Shown here: in pieces, positions 9,773-19,301 of the stretch | Position numbering within the stretch: the stretch's first letter is position 1 | How the letters are laid out: each line of letters opens with the position of its first letter | From: Paraniabella ginsengisoli | GTDB taxonomy: Bacteria; Bacteroidota; Bacteroidia; Chitinophagales; Chitinophagaceae | Assembly: GCF_022513635.1 (NCBI RefSeq) | Contig: NZ_JAKWBL010000002.1 | Coordinates: 496,001-560,000 of the forward strand | Length of the DNA: 64,000 nucleotides | Direction of reading: 5' to 3' | Made by a program: the position numbers and the translations under genes | Notes under the pieces: model-generated | Database searches by the model: none | What the model was told of the DNA's origin: nothing | What the model saw: the letters and a program-made list of their open reading frames with translations, nothing else

Positions 9773-10449
9773 ATGTTGCAATTGCTCGGACTTGGTAATT
9801 ACGCTACGCAGTTTTATCTGCACGTCTTGAATCAAATGGCGGAAGAAGAATGGGGTGAATATGCCACCTTTCCGCTTCGGTTGGTCAATGTCAATTTTCA
9901 AGAACTGAATCCATTTTTACCTGATCAATTTGAAAAATTAGTTCCTGCAATCAGACGTATCTTGACGCAAGATGAAGCAGGTGCAGATGAGTGGCTGATT
10001 CCCAATATCACCCTGTTTGAAACCATTGATCGTTTGCCAGCTTCTATATCTTCAAGGTGTATTCATGCTGTTGAAGAGACAGCAAAATATCTACAAGATC
10101 ACGCAGTCGTAAAAATCTATTTATTCGGATCGTTATACACAATGAATGCTACTTATGTTAAGGGCTTATTAGAAAAAAATAAGATCAGGGTATGCCTGCC
10201 CGAACCTGACGATCAACAGCTATTAGACACATTGAGAAAAGAAGTATATGCAAAAGGCAAGCAGGCAGAATATGTTGTTCAGTGGAACAGTTTGCTTAAA
10301 AATATTCAGAACATCACATAGTTGTTGCCTGTACAGAACTCTCTATATTAGCACATGGGACGCCCGTTAGCCAACTTACTGATATGGCAATGGTTCAATT
10401 AAATAGTGCAAAAAAATGTTTGAAATCTTGTTTAGGAACAGAGAAATAA
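9773..10449 (+). CDS. aspartate/glutamate racemase family protein (one frame break)
   Basis: The N-terminus MLQLLGLGNYATQFYLHVLN and the later LFGSLYTMNATYVKGLLE follow the Asp/Glu racemase pattern. The first reading frame stops at 10319, but the next frame immediately gives VVACTELSILAHGTPV, the C-terminal catalytic cysteine region of the family, running to the TAA at 10447-10449. One base is missing near 10316-10319. The usual first catalytic cysteine is not visible: the equivalent region reads PNITLFETIDRL. It may therefore be a one-cysteine variant with another activity. It sits between redox genes and egtB. Confidence 0.7.
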
Positions 10450-10572
10450 TTATATTGAAAAACACCGATGAGATAACAGCCAATCAGATGAGTTGTATGC
10501 ATTGCTTCATGATAAAACTGTTTATTACAAAAAACAATTCTGAAACTGTATTGCTTGATAAAAAATAATTAA

Positions 10573-11711
10573 ATGCTTGATAAATTTTTAAGTGTCAGGG
10601 CACATTCCGAAACACTTTGTAAGCCATTATTGGTAGAAGATTATTCTGTTCAACCTATTGAGTTTGTGTCGCCACCTAAGTGGCATCTGGCACATACTAC
10701 CTGGTTTTGGGAGGCCTTTGTACTGTCAAAATTTGCGACTGATTACAAAGTCTATCACGAAGATTTTTCTTATTTGTTCAACAGTTATTACAACAATGTC
10801 GGCAAGCGGGTGCTTCGCCCTCAAAGAGGATTGATGACAAGACCGCCTGTTGAGGAAGTATATGCTTTTCGCAATTATGTAAGCAAAGCTGTTGCAGAAT
10901 TATTAGCGACAAAGCCTGATAAAAATATTTTGGACATTATAGAGATTGGTATCAATCACGAACAGCAGCACCAGGAGCTTTTGATTTATGATATCAAGTA
11001 CATATTAGGCCACCAGCCTACTTTTACTGTTTATGATGTGGGATTTGAGACTAAAGCGGAAATCCATAAAGCTGATTTTATTAAGATAGATACGGGCGTG
11101 TATGAAATCGGGCATTCCGGTAATTCATTTTGTTTCGACAATGAATTTGGAAGACATAAAGTATATGTAGGGGACTTTGAAATTGCCAATAAACTCGTAA
11201 CTAACGGCGAATATCTTGAGTTTATAAAGGCCGGCGGCTATCGGGATTTTAATTATTGGCATGATGAGGGGTGGGCCTGGATCAATGAACATGATATTGG
11301 AGCGCCGCTTTACTGGCACAATATTGAAAATGACTGGCATCATTACACTTTAAACGGATTGAAAAAATTGATACAGAAGCACCTGTTTTGCACATCAGTT
11401 ATTATGAAGCCTTTGCTTATGCGCAATGGAAAGGATGCCGCTTGCCTACAGAGTTTGAATGGGAAGTAGCAAGCAGCCAATTCCACTGGGGGCAAGTTTG
11501 GGAATGGACAAATAGCGCTTATCTGGCTTATCCCGGCTTTACAAAGTCGCCCGGTGCATTGGGCGAGTACAACGGTAAATTTATGGTGAATCAAATGGTG
11601 TTAAGGGGAAGCTCGGTAGCAACGCCAGCAGCACATAGCAGGCATACGTACCGCAATTTCTTTCATCCTAATATGCGCTGGCAATACAGCGGCTTACGAT
11701 TAGCAAAATAA
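10573..11711 (+). CDS. EgtB-type non-haem iron sulfoxide synthase, DinB plus FGE/SUMF1 domains (one frame break)
   Basis: About 379 residues after repair. The DinB-like half has [14 protein letters not shown] at about residues 35-48 and [11 protein letters not shown] at about 131-141, giving the three-histidine (HxxxHxE) iron site of EgtB. The C-terminal FGE/SUMF1-like half has [36 protein letters not shown] and a typical final [17 protein letters not shown]. One A added to A6 11362-11367 joins the parts. The family uses O2 to link a thiol (or selenium) donor to the imidazole of hercynine. No EgtD histidine methyltransferase is seen here, so ergothioneine synthesis is likely but not shown. 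Confidence 0.85.
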
Positions 11712-11738
11712 GTAATTTATAATTTAAAATTTAAAAAA

Positions 11739-12019
11739 ATGAAAGCAGTATTTAATGACGTGGTCATTGCAGAAAGTGACGAGACGATTTTATTGGAGGG
11801 CAACCATTATTTTCCTCCCAAAAGTTTGAAAAAGAATATTTCGTAGAAACCGATTACCACACTACCTGCCCCTGGAAAGGCCTGGCTTCTTATTACAGCA
11901 TAAATGTAAATGGGGAAATTAGAGATCATGCTGGGTGGTATTATAAATCCCCATCCGAAGCAGCAAAGGAAATCAAAGACCATGTGGCATTTTGGAAAGG
12001 CGTAAAAGTTGAAGAATAA
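11739..12019 (+). CDS. DUF427 domain protein (one frame break)
   Basis: About 93 residues after repair. The family core TTCPWKGLASYYSI is present, with the closing GWYYKSPSEAAKEIKDHVAF. One A added to A5 11829-11833 gives SLKKEYFVETDYHT and an open frame to 12017-12019. It lies 27 bases after the EgtB-type gene. DUF427 proteins have no settled function. Confidence 0.8.
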
Positions 12020-12158
12020 ACCTACGGTATAATTATATAGTTATTATCATTTTCATTAGTCGATGTCGGTAAAATGGCAGATATCTGAAAAAAGAAAGTT
12101 ATAGCATGATCGACTTGGACTGACTTTCTTCCTTACTATCACCATTCGTATATAGAGC

Positions 12159-12166
12159 TAACTTTG
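12159..12166 (+). promoter_or_regulatory. possible -7 box TAACTTTG inside a gene-free stretch
   Basis: The 449-base stretch 12020-12468 has no convincing coding frame. TAACTTTG fits TAnnTTTG and lies about 120 bases before a strong terminator, so a short transcript is conceivable. No good -33 box was found. Confidence 0.25.
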
Positions 12167-12284
12167 ATCAACCTGATCTGTAATTATAGTAGTTGATTTG
12201 ATTTTCTTTAGGCACATTTTTAATCTTTTTCCTAATTAGTGAGTAGTGAAAATTGAGACGCACAAATAAGGACAAAATCATTTC

Positions 12285-12322
12285 AATCCTTGTAAATTTC
12301 ATTGAATTACAAGGATTTTTTT
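12285..12322 (+). terminator. strong Rho-independent terminator
   Basis: Perfect 11-base arms AATCCTTGTAA (12285-12295) and TTACAAGGATT (12307-12317) with an 11-base loop, followed by a T tract. It ends + strand transcription from the egtB-DUF427 side before the convergent LacI gene. Confidence 0.85.
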
Positions 12323-12468
12323 ACCGATTATCAAATTGCATTAGAGTATAGCAATACCTTGACGACTAACTGGTGATAGTTATAGGTGCAAATGTTGCTA
12401 TTGGTTAACCGTTTTGTGGTAGTATTTATTCAACATAATAGTGGTTCATATAAATAAATGCTTGTTAT

Positions 12469-13480
12469 CTATTGAGTAGTCGATTTACGGATATTTAGCG
12501 AAGAGGAGAGTACCATCTTGTAATGGTCGGTAATATGTTTTTTCTTTTCAATCATGGTGATCAGTATTTCTGCAGCATGTTTGCCAATGTCGAATGCGGG
12601 TTGAGATATGGTTGTAAGGGAGGGGTTAAGCAGAGGTGCTGTTTCAAGCGTAGAAAAAGCAAGTACTTTAATGCGTTCAGGAATGGCGATGCCTTTCTCT
12701 GCACATACCAACAGTGTTTGTATAGCAAGTTTTTCTACAGAAGCTACGATGCCATCAATGCCTGGAAGCTTATCAAGAATTGAAACGATCTGGTCATAGA
12801 TATCTCTGTCGTTGCTGCAATTAATAACAAATGGGTTAGTGGCGATTTTATTTTGAATTTTGCCAACCACATTTGCAAAGCCTGAAAAACGATTTTGACA
12901 GATAGCCAGAGCATCAGAGGTAGACAAAAAAACAGGGAACTTACATCCTTTTTCCAAAAGATGCCTGGCTGCAAGTTCTCCACATTCATAATCGTTTGTA
13001 ACAACCTTAGGTGCCTCATATCCTTCCAACTCTCTGTCAAAAAACACAACGGGTATATTCTTGCTCTTCAAGTTTGAAATATGTGCTGTATCCCTGGTTT
13101 CGCTTGACACAGAAATTAGTACGCCATCTACCCGGCCACTGTTGCAATGGCTGATAGCTTTTTTTCAAGTTCAAAACTTTCATGCGAAAGATAGAATAAC
13201 ACGTGATAGTTTTTAACCAATGCCACTTCCTGAATGCCATTGATTGCAAGAGAAAAAAACTGTCTGCTACCTCAGGTAGAACTACTGCTATGGTTTTGCT
13301 GTGTTGTTTCCGCAGACTGCTGGCGTATGGATTAGGGGTGTAGTTCAGCTCATTGGCAAGGCTAACAATTTTCTTTTTAGTTGCGGCACTTATTTCGTAA
13401 CTGTCTTTAAGTCCCTTTGAAACCGTGGCTATAGAAAGGCCCAATTGTTGCGCTAGTTCTCTAATAGTGATATTACCCAT
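12469..13480 (-). CDS. LacI-family transcriptional regulator (two frame breaks)
   Basis: The N-terminal HTH reads ITIRELAQQLGLSIATVSKG, followed by the hinge ANELNYTPNPYASSLRKQ, both standard for LacI. The C-terminal sugar-binding fold shows IPVVFFDRELEGYEAPKVVT, GIDGIVASVEKLAIQ and a closing TTISQPAFDIGKHAAEIL. Breaks lie at A7 13253-13259 and T7 13159-13165 on the + strand; one base in each restores SFFSLAINGIQEVALVKNYH and FELEKKAISHCNSGRVDGVL. It diverges from the sodium symporter at 13971, with operator-like palindromes between them. Confidence 0.88.
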
Positions 13481-13527
13481 TAGCCTTTTTCTTTTTGTTC
13501 ATTATTAGAAATAATCTTGTACAATCT

Positions 13528-13543
13528 ACGAAAACGGTTTCGT
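13528..13543. promoter_or_regulatory. LacI-type operator palindrome
   Basis: ACGAAAACGGTTTCGT has perfect ACGAAA/TTTCGT arms around a CG-containing centre, the usual form of a LacI-family operator. It lies 48 bases upstream of the lacI-type start, fitting autoregulation. Confidence 0.6.
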
Positions 13544-13605
13544 AAATAAAGATTTTCGAAATAATAAAAGTTACAGTTAAAATAGTCACTTTTGAATTCA
13601 ATTTT

Positions 13606-13618
13606 GAAAACGATTTGC
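13606..13618. promoter_or_regulatory. second LacI-type operator-like site
   Basis: GAAAACGATTTGC shares the AAAACGATTT core with the palindrome at 19016-19031. The gene-free stretch 13481-13970 between the LacI gene and the symporter otherwise shows no convincing gene. Confidence 0.4.
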
Positions 13619-13970
13619 ATGAACTGATCAATCTACTGAGTGAGTGCTGTATGAGTAATGAGAAAACGAGTAAGATAAATTTTCCTTTCTGCCATATTCA
13701 TTGTTAACAAAAAGCTTAATAAGAATAAATCAATAATTGCAGACAAAAGGCTGTTGTCCCTCGACGCCTTAAGAGATTTTGATATGTTTTGGATTGTCTT
13801 GATTAATTTTTTATCAACCTCCGAATTTATATTTGGCGACCTAACTAATTGGCTCAACGCAAGATGGTAGAATACGGTGCTTAGGTGGGTGTGGCACTCA
13901 TTCAGTTTGCCGCGTTATATGGCTTATATGCGAAAGATATTTCTAAAATTGTAACGTATAAATTTTGTCA

Positions 13971-15604
13971 ATGCATAAATTACTACTAGCTGATTATATT
14001 GTGTTCTTTGTGTACTTTATTGCAGTAGCTGCGTATGGGTATTATATATATAATAAGAAAAAGTCGGGTACTATGAGCTCTAATGACTTTTTTTAGCGGA
14101 GGGTTCGCTTACCTGGTGGGCCATTGGCGCATCGCTTATTGCATCGAATATCTCTGCAGAACATTTCATCGGTATGAGTGGGTCTGGTTTTGCTTTGGGT
14201 TTAGCTATTTCAAGTTATGAATGGATGTCTGCTGCAACACTTATTATAGTTGCAGTATTCATCATTCCATTATATCTGAAGAATAAGATCTTTACAATGC
14301 CTCAGTTTTTGGCCAGGCGATATAGCGATAAAGTGAGTACAATAATGGCAGTTTTTTGGCTTCTGGTATATGTATTTGTAAACCTCACTTCTATTATCTA
14401 TCTGGGAGCATTGGCCATTTCTTCAATCTCGCCTGTTAGTTTTGAATGGAGCATCGTGGGACTAAGTGTATTCTCTGTTATTGTTACTTTGGGTGGTATG
14501 AAAGTGATTGGATATACCGACGTGATACAGGTATTTGTGCTATTGATTGGAGGACTGGTGACCACCTATCTTGCATTGTCATTACTGGCAGATAAATTTG
14601 GGTTGGATGGTAATATACTGGGCGCTCTGGGTGTATTGCGTCAAGAAGCGCCTGCCCATTTTAACATGATATTTGACAAAAGCAGCCCACATTATAAAGA
14701 GCTGCCGGGTATGTCGGTTTTGATTGGCGGTATGCTTATTAACAACCTGGCATACTGGGGTTGTAATCAATATATAGTTCAGCGTGCGTTGGGAGCCGAT
14801 CTTAAAACAGCGCGGAACGGCATTTTGTTTGCTGCTTTTTTAAAGCTGCTGGTGCCGGTCATTGCTGTGCTGCCGGGTATAACCATGTATGTGATGCATC
14901 AGAATGGTATGTTTCAGCAGGAAATGAAAGATGCAGTAACGGGCGTCATTAAACCCGATCATGCTTATCCCACGTTGATGAATTTGCTGCCTGCCGGTTT
15001 AAAGGGAGTCGCTTTTGCCGCACTGACCGCAGCGGTTGTTGCATCGCTTGCTGGTAAAGCAAATAGTATTTCCACTATTTTTTCGTTAGATATTTACAGA
15101 AAGTATTTTGACAAGGATGCCTCTGACAAGAAAATCGTGAGGGTGGGCCGATGGGCTGTTGTTGTTTCCATGTTAATGGCAGCTATTGTAACCCCTGCCT
15201 TAAAATCGCTTGATCAGGCATATCAATTTATCCAGGAGTATGTGGGTTTTTTTTCTCCAGGTGTCTTAGCTATATTTTTATTAGGAATGTTCTGGAAACG
15301 CACCACAACTGCTGCTGCCTTGGCGGGGGCGTTGTTAACAATTCCATTATCCGCCATCCTTAAGTTTTTGCCAACATGGACTAACGGGGCTTTTCCCGAC
15401 TATCCTTTTCTTGACCGTATGACCATTACGTTTTTTATCATAGCTATGCTTATGATTACGATAAGTTTACTGAAGCCGACAACTAATCAAAATGTAAATA
15501 CTATTACGGTAGATAAACGCTGGTTTAATGTATCTACTGAATTTGTCATTGGCTCTATATTTATATGTGGCGTACTGATCGCTTTATACACGGTTTTTTG
15601 GTAG
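13971..15604 (+). CDS. sodium/solute symporter, SSS family, probably sugar (one frame break)
   Basis: About 544 residues after repair, with some 13 hydrophobic segments. The N-terminus has WWAIGASLIASNISAEHFIG, the SGLT-like TM1 sodium-site region, and AYWGCNQYIVQRALGA follows at the typical SSS signature. One T added to T7 14088-14094 gives SSNDFFLAEGSLTWW from the ATG at 13971. The family moves sugars or other small solutes with Na+ across the inner membrane. It diverges from the LacI regulator, suggesting substrate-induced expression; the substrate could come from GH127 or the mannan loci. Confidence 0.85.
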
Positions 15605-15721
15605 TGTTATCCATCGTTACCAGATACAAATATACTTAGGATGTTTAATAAGTGCTTGTGAACAAAGGGAGTAGTTGAAATTATAATCGTAATAAATAGC
15701 CCGGCAACACTTCGTCAATTG

Positions 15722-16711
15722 TTATAATGATCGTCTGATATCGAGCGTCCATGCATTTTCAATCGTTTCTACTTTTTTATTGTTAAGAATAGATGCCATC
15801 GTTTTTCCCATCTTTATAAAGTCTGTTGATAATGTGGTGATACCGCCAGATAAGATTTCTTTCAAGGGCGTGTTGTTGTAGGAGATAATACCGAATTCTT
15901 TGCCGGCAGCAAATTTTTGTTTATCAGCTTGTTTTAGCAGGTCTACCAAATCGCGATCACTGACAAGTATAAAAAGATCACCTTCTCTAATTTTTCTTCT
16001 ATGTACTGAATTGATATATTTATGTTCCAACTTATAGTCCACGCAAAACTTCTGTAGCCCATTATATCTTTCGTAAGGTTCTTTTTCTTCATTTTGGACC
16101 ATAAATATTCTTTTGTATTTAGTTACCTGGTTGGCAGCTGAACATAATGCTTCATACGTATCCTTTTCAAAATTCTGGGCTACTGAAGAGTATTTGCCTG
16201 TAAGTTCATTATGGTAATGATCTAATAAAAATACCCGGCCTTGTAAAGCTTGAAGTATTGGCTCAATACCTTGAAACTTACCGGGCATTATAACATAAGT
16301 TGTGTATTTACCATGGGCATCGTTTATTAAAGCTTCAAACACTTTTCGATTATAGTTATGAAAATACAGGTCTGCTGAGTCTGTCTTATCAAGGGCACCA
16401 ATAAATGAATTGTAGAGATCCTGCTTGAAGTCAGTAAACTCATTAAATAATAAAAATATATTTTTCTTGGATGGCTTTCGTACAGATGAAATATAACCCA
16501 CGCCTGGTGTCGATTCGATGATTCCTCTCGTTTTTAGATCTGTAATAGCAGCAAAAACAGTATCTCTTGACAAGTTGTATTTCTTCCTGAAATCGTTGAT
16601 CGAAGGAATCCAGTCGCCTTTTTTAAGCTTGCCTGAATCTATTTGTTCAATGATAAAATTTATTATCTGTTTATATTTTGATTCATTTTTTTCATCAATA
16701 CATCCTTTCAT
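15722..16711 (-). CDS. GntR-family regulator with a LacI-like sugar-binding domain
   Basis: 329 residues, intact. The N-terminal winged helix has KKGDWIPSINDFRKKYNLSR and DTVFAAITDLKTRGIIE, typical of GntR. Instead of the FadR or UTRA effector domains, the remaining ~250 residues look like a periplasmic-binding-protein/LacI sensor, ending TTLSTDFIKMGKTMASIL. Such GntR/LacI hybrids are common beside Bacteroidota sugar genes. It diverges from GH127 with a tandem repeat between the two promoters. Confidence 0.88.
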   Translation of the reverse strand: MKGCIDEKNESKYKQIINFIIEQIDSGKLKKGDWIPSINDFRKKYNLSRDTVFAAITDLKTRGIIESTPGVGYISSVRKPSKKNIFLLFNEFTDFKQDLYNSFIGALDKTDSADLYFHNYNRKVFEALINDAHGKYTTYVIMPGKFQGIEPILQALQGRVFLLDHYHNELTGKYSSVAQNFEKDTYEALCSAANQVTKYKRIFMVQNEEKEPYERYNGLQKFCVDYKLEHKYINSVHRRKIREGDLFILVSDRDLVDLLKQADKQKFAAGKEFGIISYNNTPLKEILSGGITTLSTDFIKMGKTMASILNNKKVETIENAWTLDIRRSL

Positions 16712-16748
16712 TTTTTAACTAAAATTGTAAAGATAAAATATATTTTTA

Positions 16749-16768
16749 ACTGGTACGAACTGGTACGA
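16749..16768. promoter_or_regulatory. tandem ACTGGTACGA operator candidate
   Basis: Two exact, adjacent copies of ACTGGTACGA (16749-16758 and 16759-16768) sit between the divergent GntR gene and GH127, just upstream of the GH127 -7 box. A direct repeat at one helical turn fits binding of a dimeric regulator. Confidence 0.6.
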
Positions 16769-16777
16769 TATAGTTTG

Positions 16778-16785
16778 TATATTTG
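16778..16785 (+). promoter_or_regulatory. -7 box TATATTTG of the GH127 promoter
   Basis: TATATTTG matches TAnnTTTG exactly and starts 9 bases after the tandem repeat, 61 bases before the GH127 ATG. Confidence 0.55.
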
Positions 16786-16846
16786 TTTTTTGCGATTGTA
16801 ATACTTTTGTTGCTTAATAATCAAGTACTCCTAATAAATAATTGTC

Positions 16847-18935
16847 ATGCGAAATACAATTCGGTTTTTTATATTAATAGCTACATGTTTTTCCTTTTCG
16901 TTATCAATGTCAGCGCAGGAAGTTGTTGACGATCCTATTCTGTTCCAGGAGCTAAAAGATGTAAAGATCACTGATGAGTTTTGGTTGCCTAAACTTAAAC
17001 AGTGGAGTACAACTACTGCGAATGATGTGTTAGATAAATTTGAAGCAAAGCACATTAAAAATAGTGAAGAAGCACTACGTGAAAATGTGTTTGTGAACTT
17101 TGATGACGTAGCAAAAGGCAAGACCAACACAGGCCATCATGCAGGTCTTCCATGGTTTGATGGATTAGTATATGAGAGCATACGTGGCATTTCAGATCTT
17201 TTGCTATTATACCCGGATAAAGAATTGGAAAAAAGAATTGACGGTTATATTGATCGGATTTATGCGGCTCAACAGGTGGATCCAGACGGATATATAAATA
17301 CCTATACACAATTAGTAGAACCTACACATAGATGGGGTGATAATGGTGGTATGCTGCGTTTTCAGCATGATGTTTATAATGCAGGAGTGCTGGTAGAAGC
17401 AGGTGTACATTATTATAAGGCAACAGGTAAAACAAGGCTTTTAGAAATAGCAACCCGATTTGCCAACTACATGTGTACATTGATGGGACCGGCGCCTAAA
17501 AGGAATATTATTCCTGCTCATTCGGGTCCTGAAGAAGCGTTGATAAAATTGTATTGGCTTTATAAAAATGATCCATCAATTAAGCAAAAGCTTCCATTTA
17601 AAATTGATGAACATAAGTATTATGACCTGGCTATCTTTTGGATAGAAAACCGGGGAAACAATAGTAAATATCCATTATGGCTTAGCTGGGGGAATGAAAA
17701 AGCTGAACAGTGGATAAAGGATGTAAAGTATAAGGAAGCCCCATTTGGTAAGAATTCCAGGCCATCTTGGGGAGACTATGCACAGGATTCCATTTCGGTT
17801 TTTAACCAGACATCTATTGAAGGACATGCTGTGCGTGCTACATTGCTTGGTACTGCTATAACTACGGCCGCGCTTGAGAATCGTTCTTCGAAATATATTA
17901 ATACAGCAAGGCTGCTTTGGGATAATATGGATGGACGTAAAATGTTTATTACCGGTGGTGTTGGGGCTATTCATCATGATGAGAAATTTGGTCCCGATTA
18001 CTACTTACCCACAGATGCTTACCTTGAAACCTGTGCTGCAGTAGGAGTAGGCTTTTTAGCCAACGCATGAACCAGCTTACGGGCAGCGGTAAGTATATGG
18101 ATGAATTGGAACGTACACTTTATAACAGCATACTTACCGGCATATCTCTTTCGGGAAACAACTATACTTATCAAAATCCGCTGAATGCACATAAGCATGA
18201 AAGATGGGAATGGCATAGTTGTCCATGTTGCCCTCCGATGTTCCTTAAAATAATGTCTGCGATGCCTGGTTATATTTATGCAAAACAGCAGAGCAACGTT
18301 TATGTCAATCTTTATGTAAGTAGCGAAACAATCATTAAAACTGAAAATGATAATCAAATAAAGCTTGTTCAGCAAACAGATTATCCCTGGAAAGGAAAAA
18401 TCAATATTAGTGTTGACCCAACAACAGATAAACCTTTTTCAATAAAGTTGCGCATACCAGGATGGGCTACTGGGAATGAAAATAATTATGGATTATATAT
18501 TTCGAAACCTAGTGAAGAAATAAGCATTTCAGTCAATCAAATGCCGTATCCTGTAAATATTGTTGATGGATATGTGACATTAAAAAAGGTTTGAAAAAAG
18601 GGGATATAATTGAGCTTAACATACCCATGCAGCCAAGAATTATTACTGCTGATCAGCAGGTTAATGAATTGAAAGGGAAGGCTGCTATTGGTTTGGGGCC
18701 CGTTATATATTGTTTGGAGGAAGTTGATAATGCAGATATTGAGAATTTAAAATTAAATACCAACCAACAGTTTTCATCTAGTTACGATAAGAATTTGCTT
18801 AATGGCGTCAATATCATTTCTGGTAAAGGACTAAACAATAATGGCAGCCCCATTTCAATAAAAGCAGTTCCTTATTATGCTGCAGGCAATCGTACTAAAG
18901 GTGCGTATAAAGTATGGATTCCGATCGCAAAATAA
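16847..18935 (+). CDS. GH127-family glycoside hydrolase, beta-L-arabinofuranosidase type (two frame breaks)
   Basis: About 696 residues after repair. A signal peptide ends near SLSMSAQE. The family zinc/catalytic region is visible as ETCAAVG and WEWHSCPCCPPMFLK, supplying the Glu and the Cys cluster of GH127 enzymes. N-terminal TGHHAGLPWFDGLVYESIRG is also family-typical. Breaks are at T5 18053-18057 (one T restores GFFSQRMNQLTG) and near 18593 (one G restores KVWKKGDIIELN). Founding members remove beta-L-arabinofuranose; the wider family is diverse. Control by the adjacent GntR regulator is likely. Confidence 0.85.
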
Positions 18936-18983
18936 CCGGGCAAGTAACAATGCATAAGTTTTATTTTTTCGTATAAAAGTTTT

Positions 18984-19011
18984 TTTGAAATAAAAAAAGT
19001 TTCTATATTTG
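18984..19011 (+). promoter_or_regulatory. promoter of polysaccharide locus A
   Basis: TTTG at 18984-18987 and TATATTTG at 19004-19011 are separated by 16 bases, near the usual spacing of Bacteroidota promoters. Transcription from here gives a leader of about 280 bases before SusC. Confidence 0.6.
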
Positions 19012-19015
19012 AAAA

Positions 19016-19031
19016 GCAAAAACGATTTTGC
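19016..19031. promoter_or_regulatory. LacI-type operator palindrome at the locus A start site
   Basis: GCAAAAACGATTTTGC has perfect GCAAAA/TTTTGC arms and the same AAAACGATTT core as the site at 13606. It lies directly downstream of the -7 box, where a repressor would block initiation. Confidence 0.6.
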
Positions 19032-19301
19032 CATACTGGAATGACTTGCCGTTTTTCCGATAGAAATTATAATCGAACTATTGAAGCATCTAAGTCAAGA
19101 GTGGTTCAATAGAATATTGATTCATGTTTCAGTTTATAATAACTAAGTGAATTGTTCTTTGCAGAGTACAATAATGCTTATGGGTAATAATGTATTTACA
19201 AAATCAAAAGCTAATAGAATGATAATGAATAAATGCCGGTCTCCAGAATTGAAGTATAACCTGACAACTGTATATGCAAAAGAAAATAAACGATACTAAA
19301 T

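Noticed and set aside
13633..13857. 74-codon minus-strand open frame between the LacI gene and the symporter
   Set aside because: No family likeness, AT-driven composition, and it lies in a region better explained as promoter and operator space.
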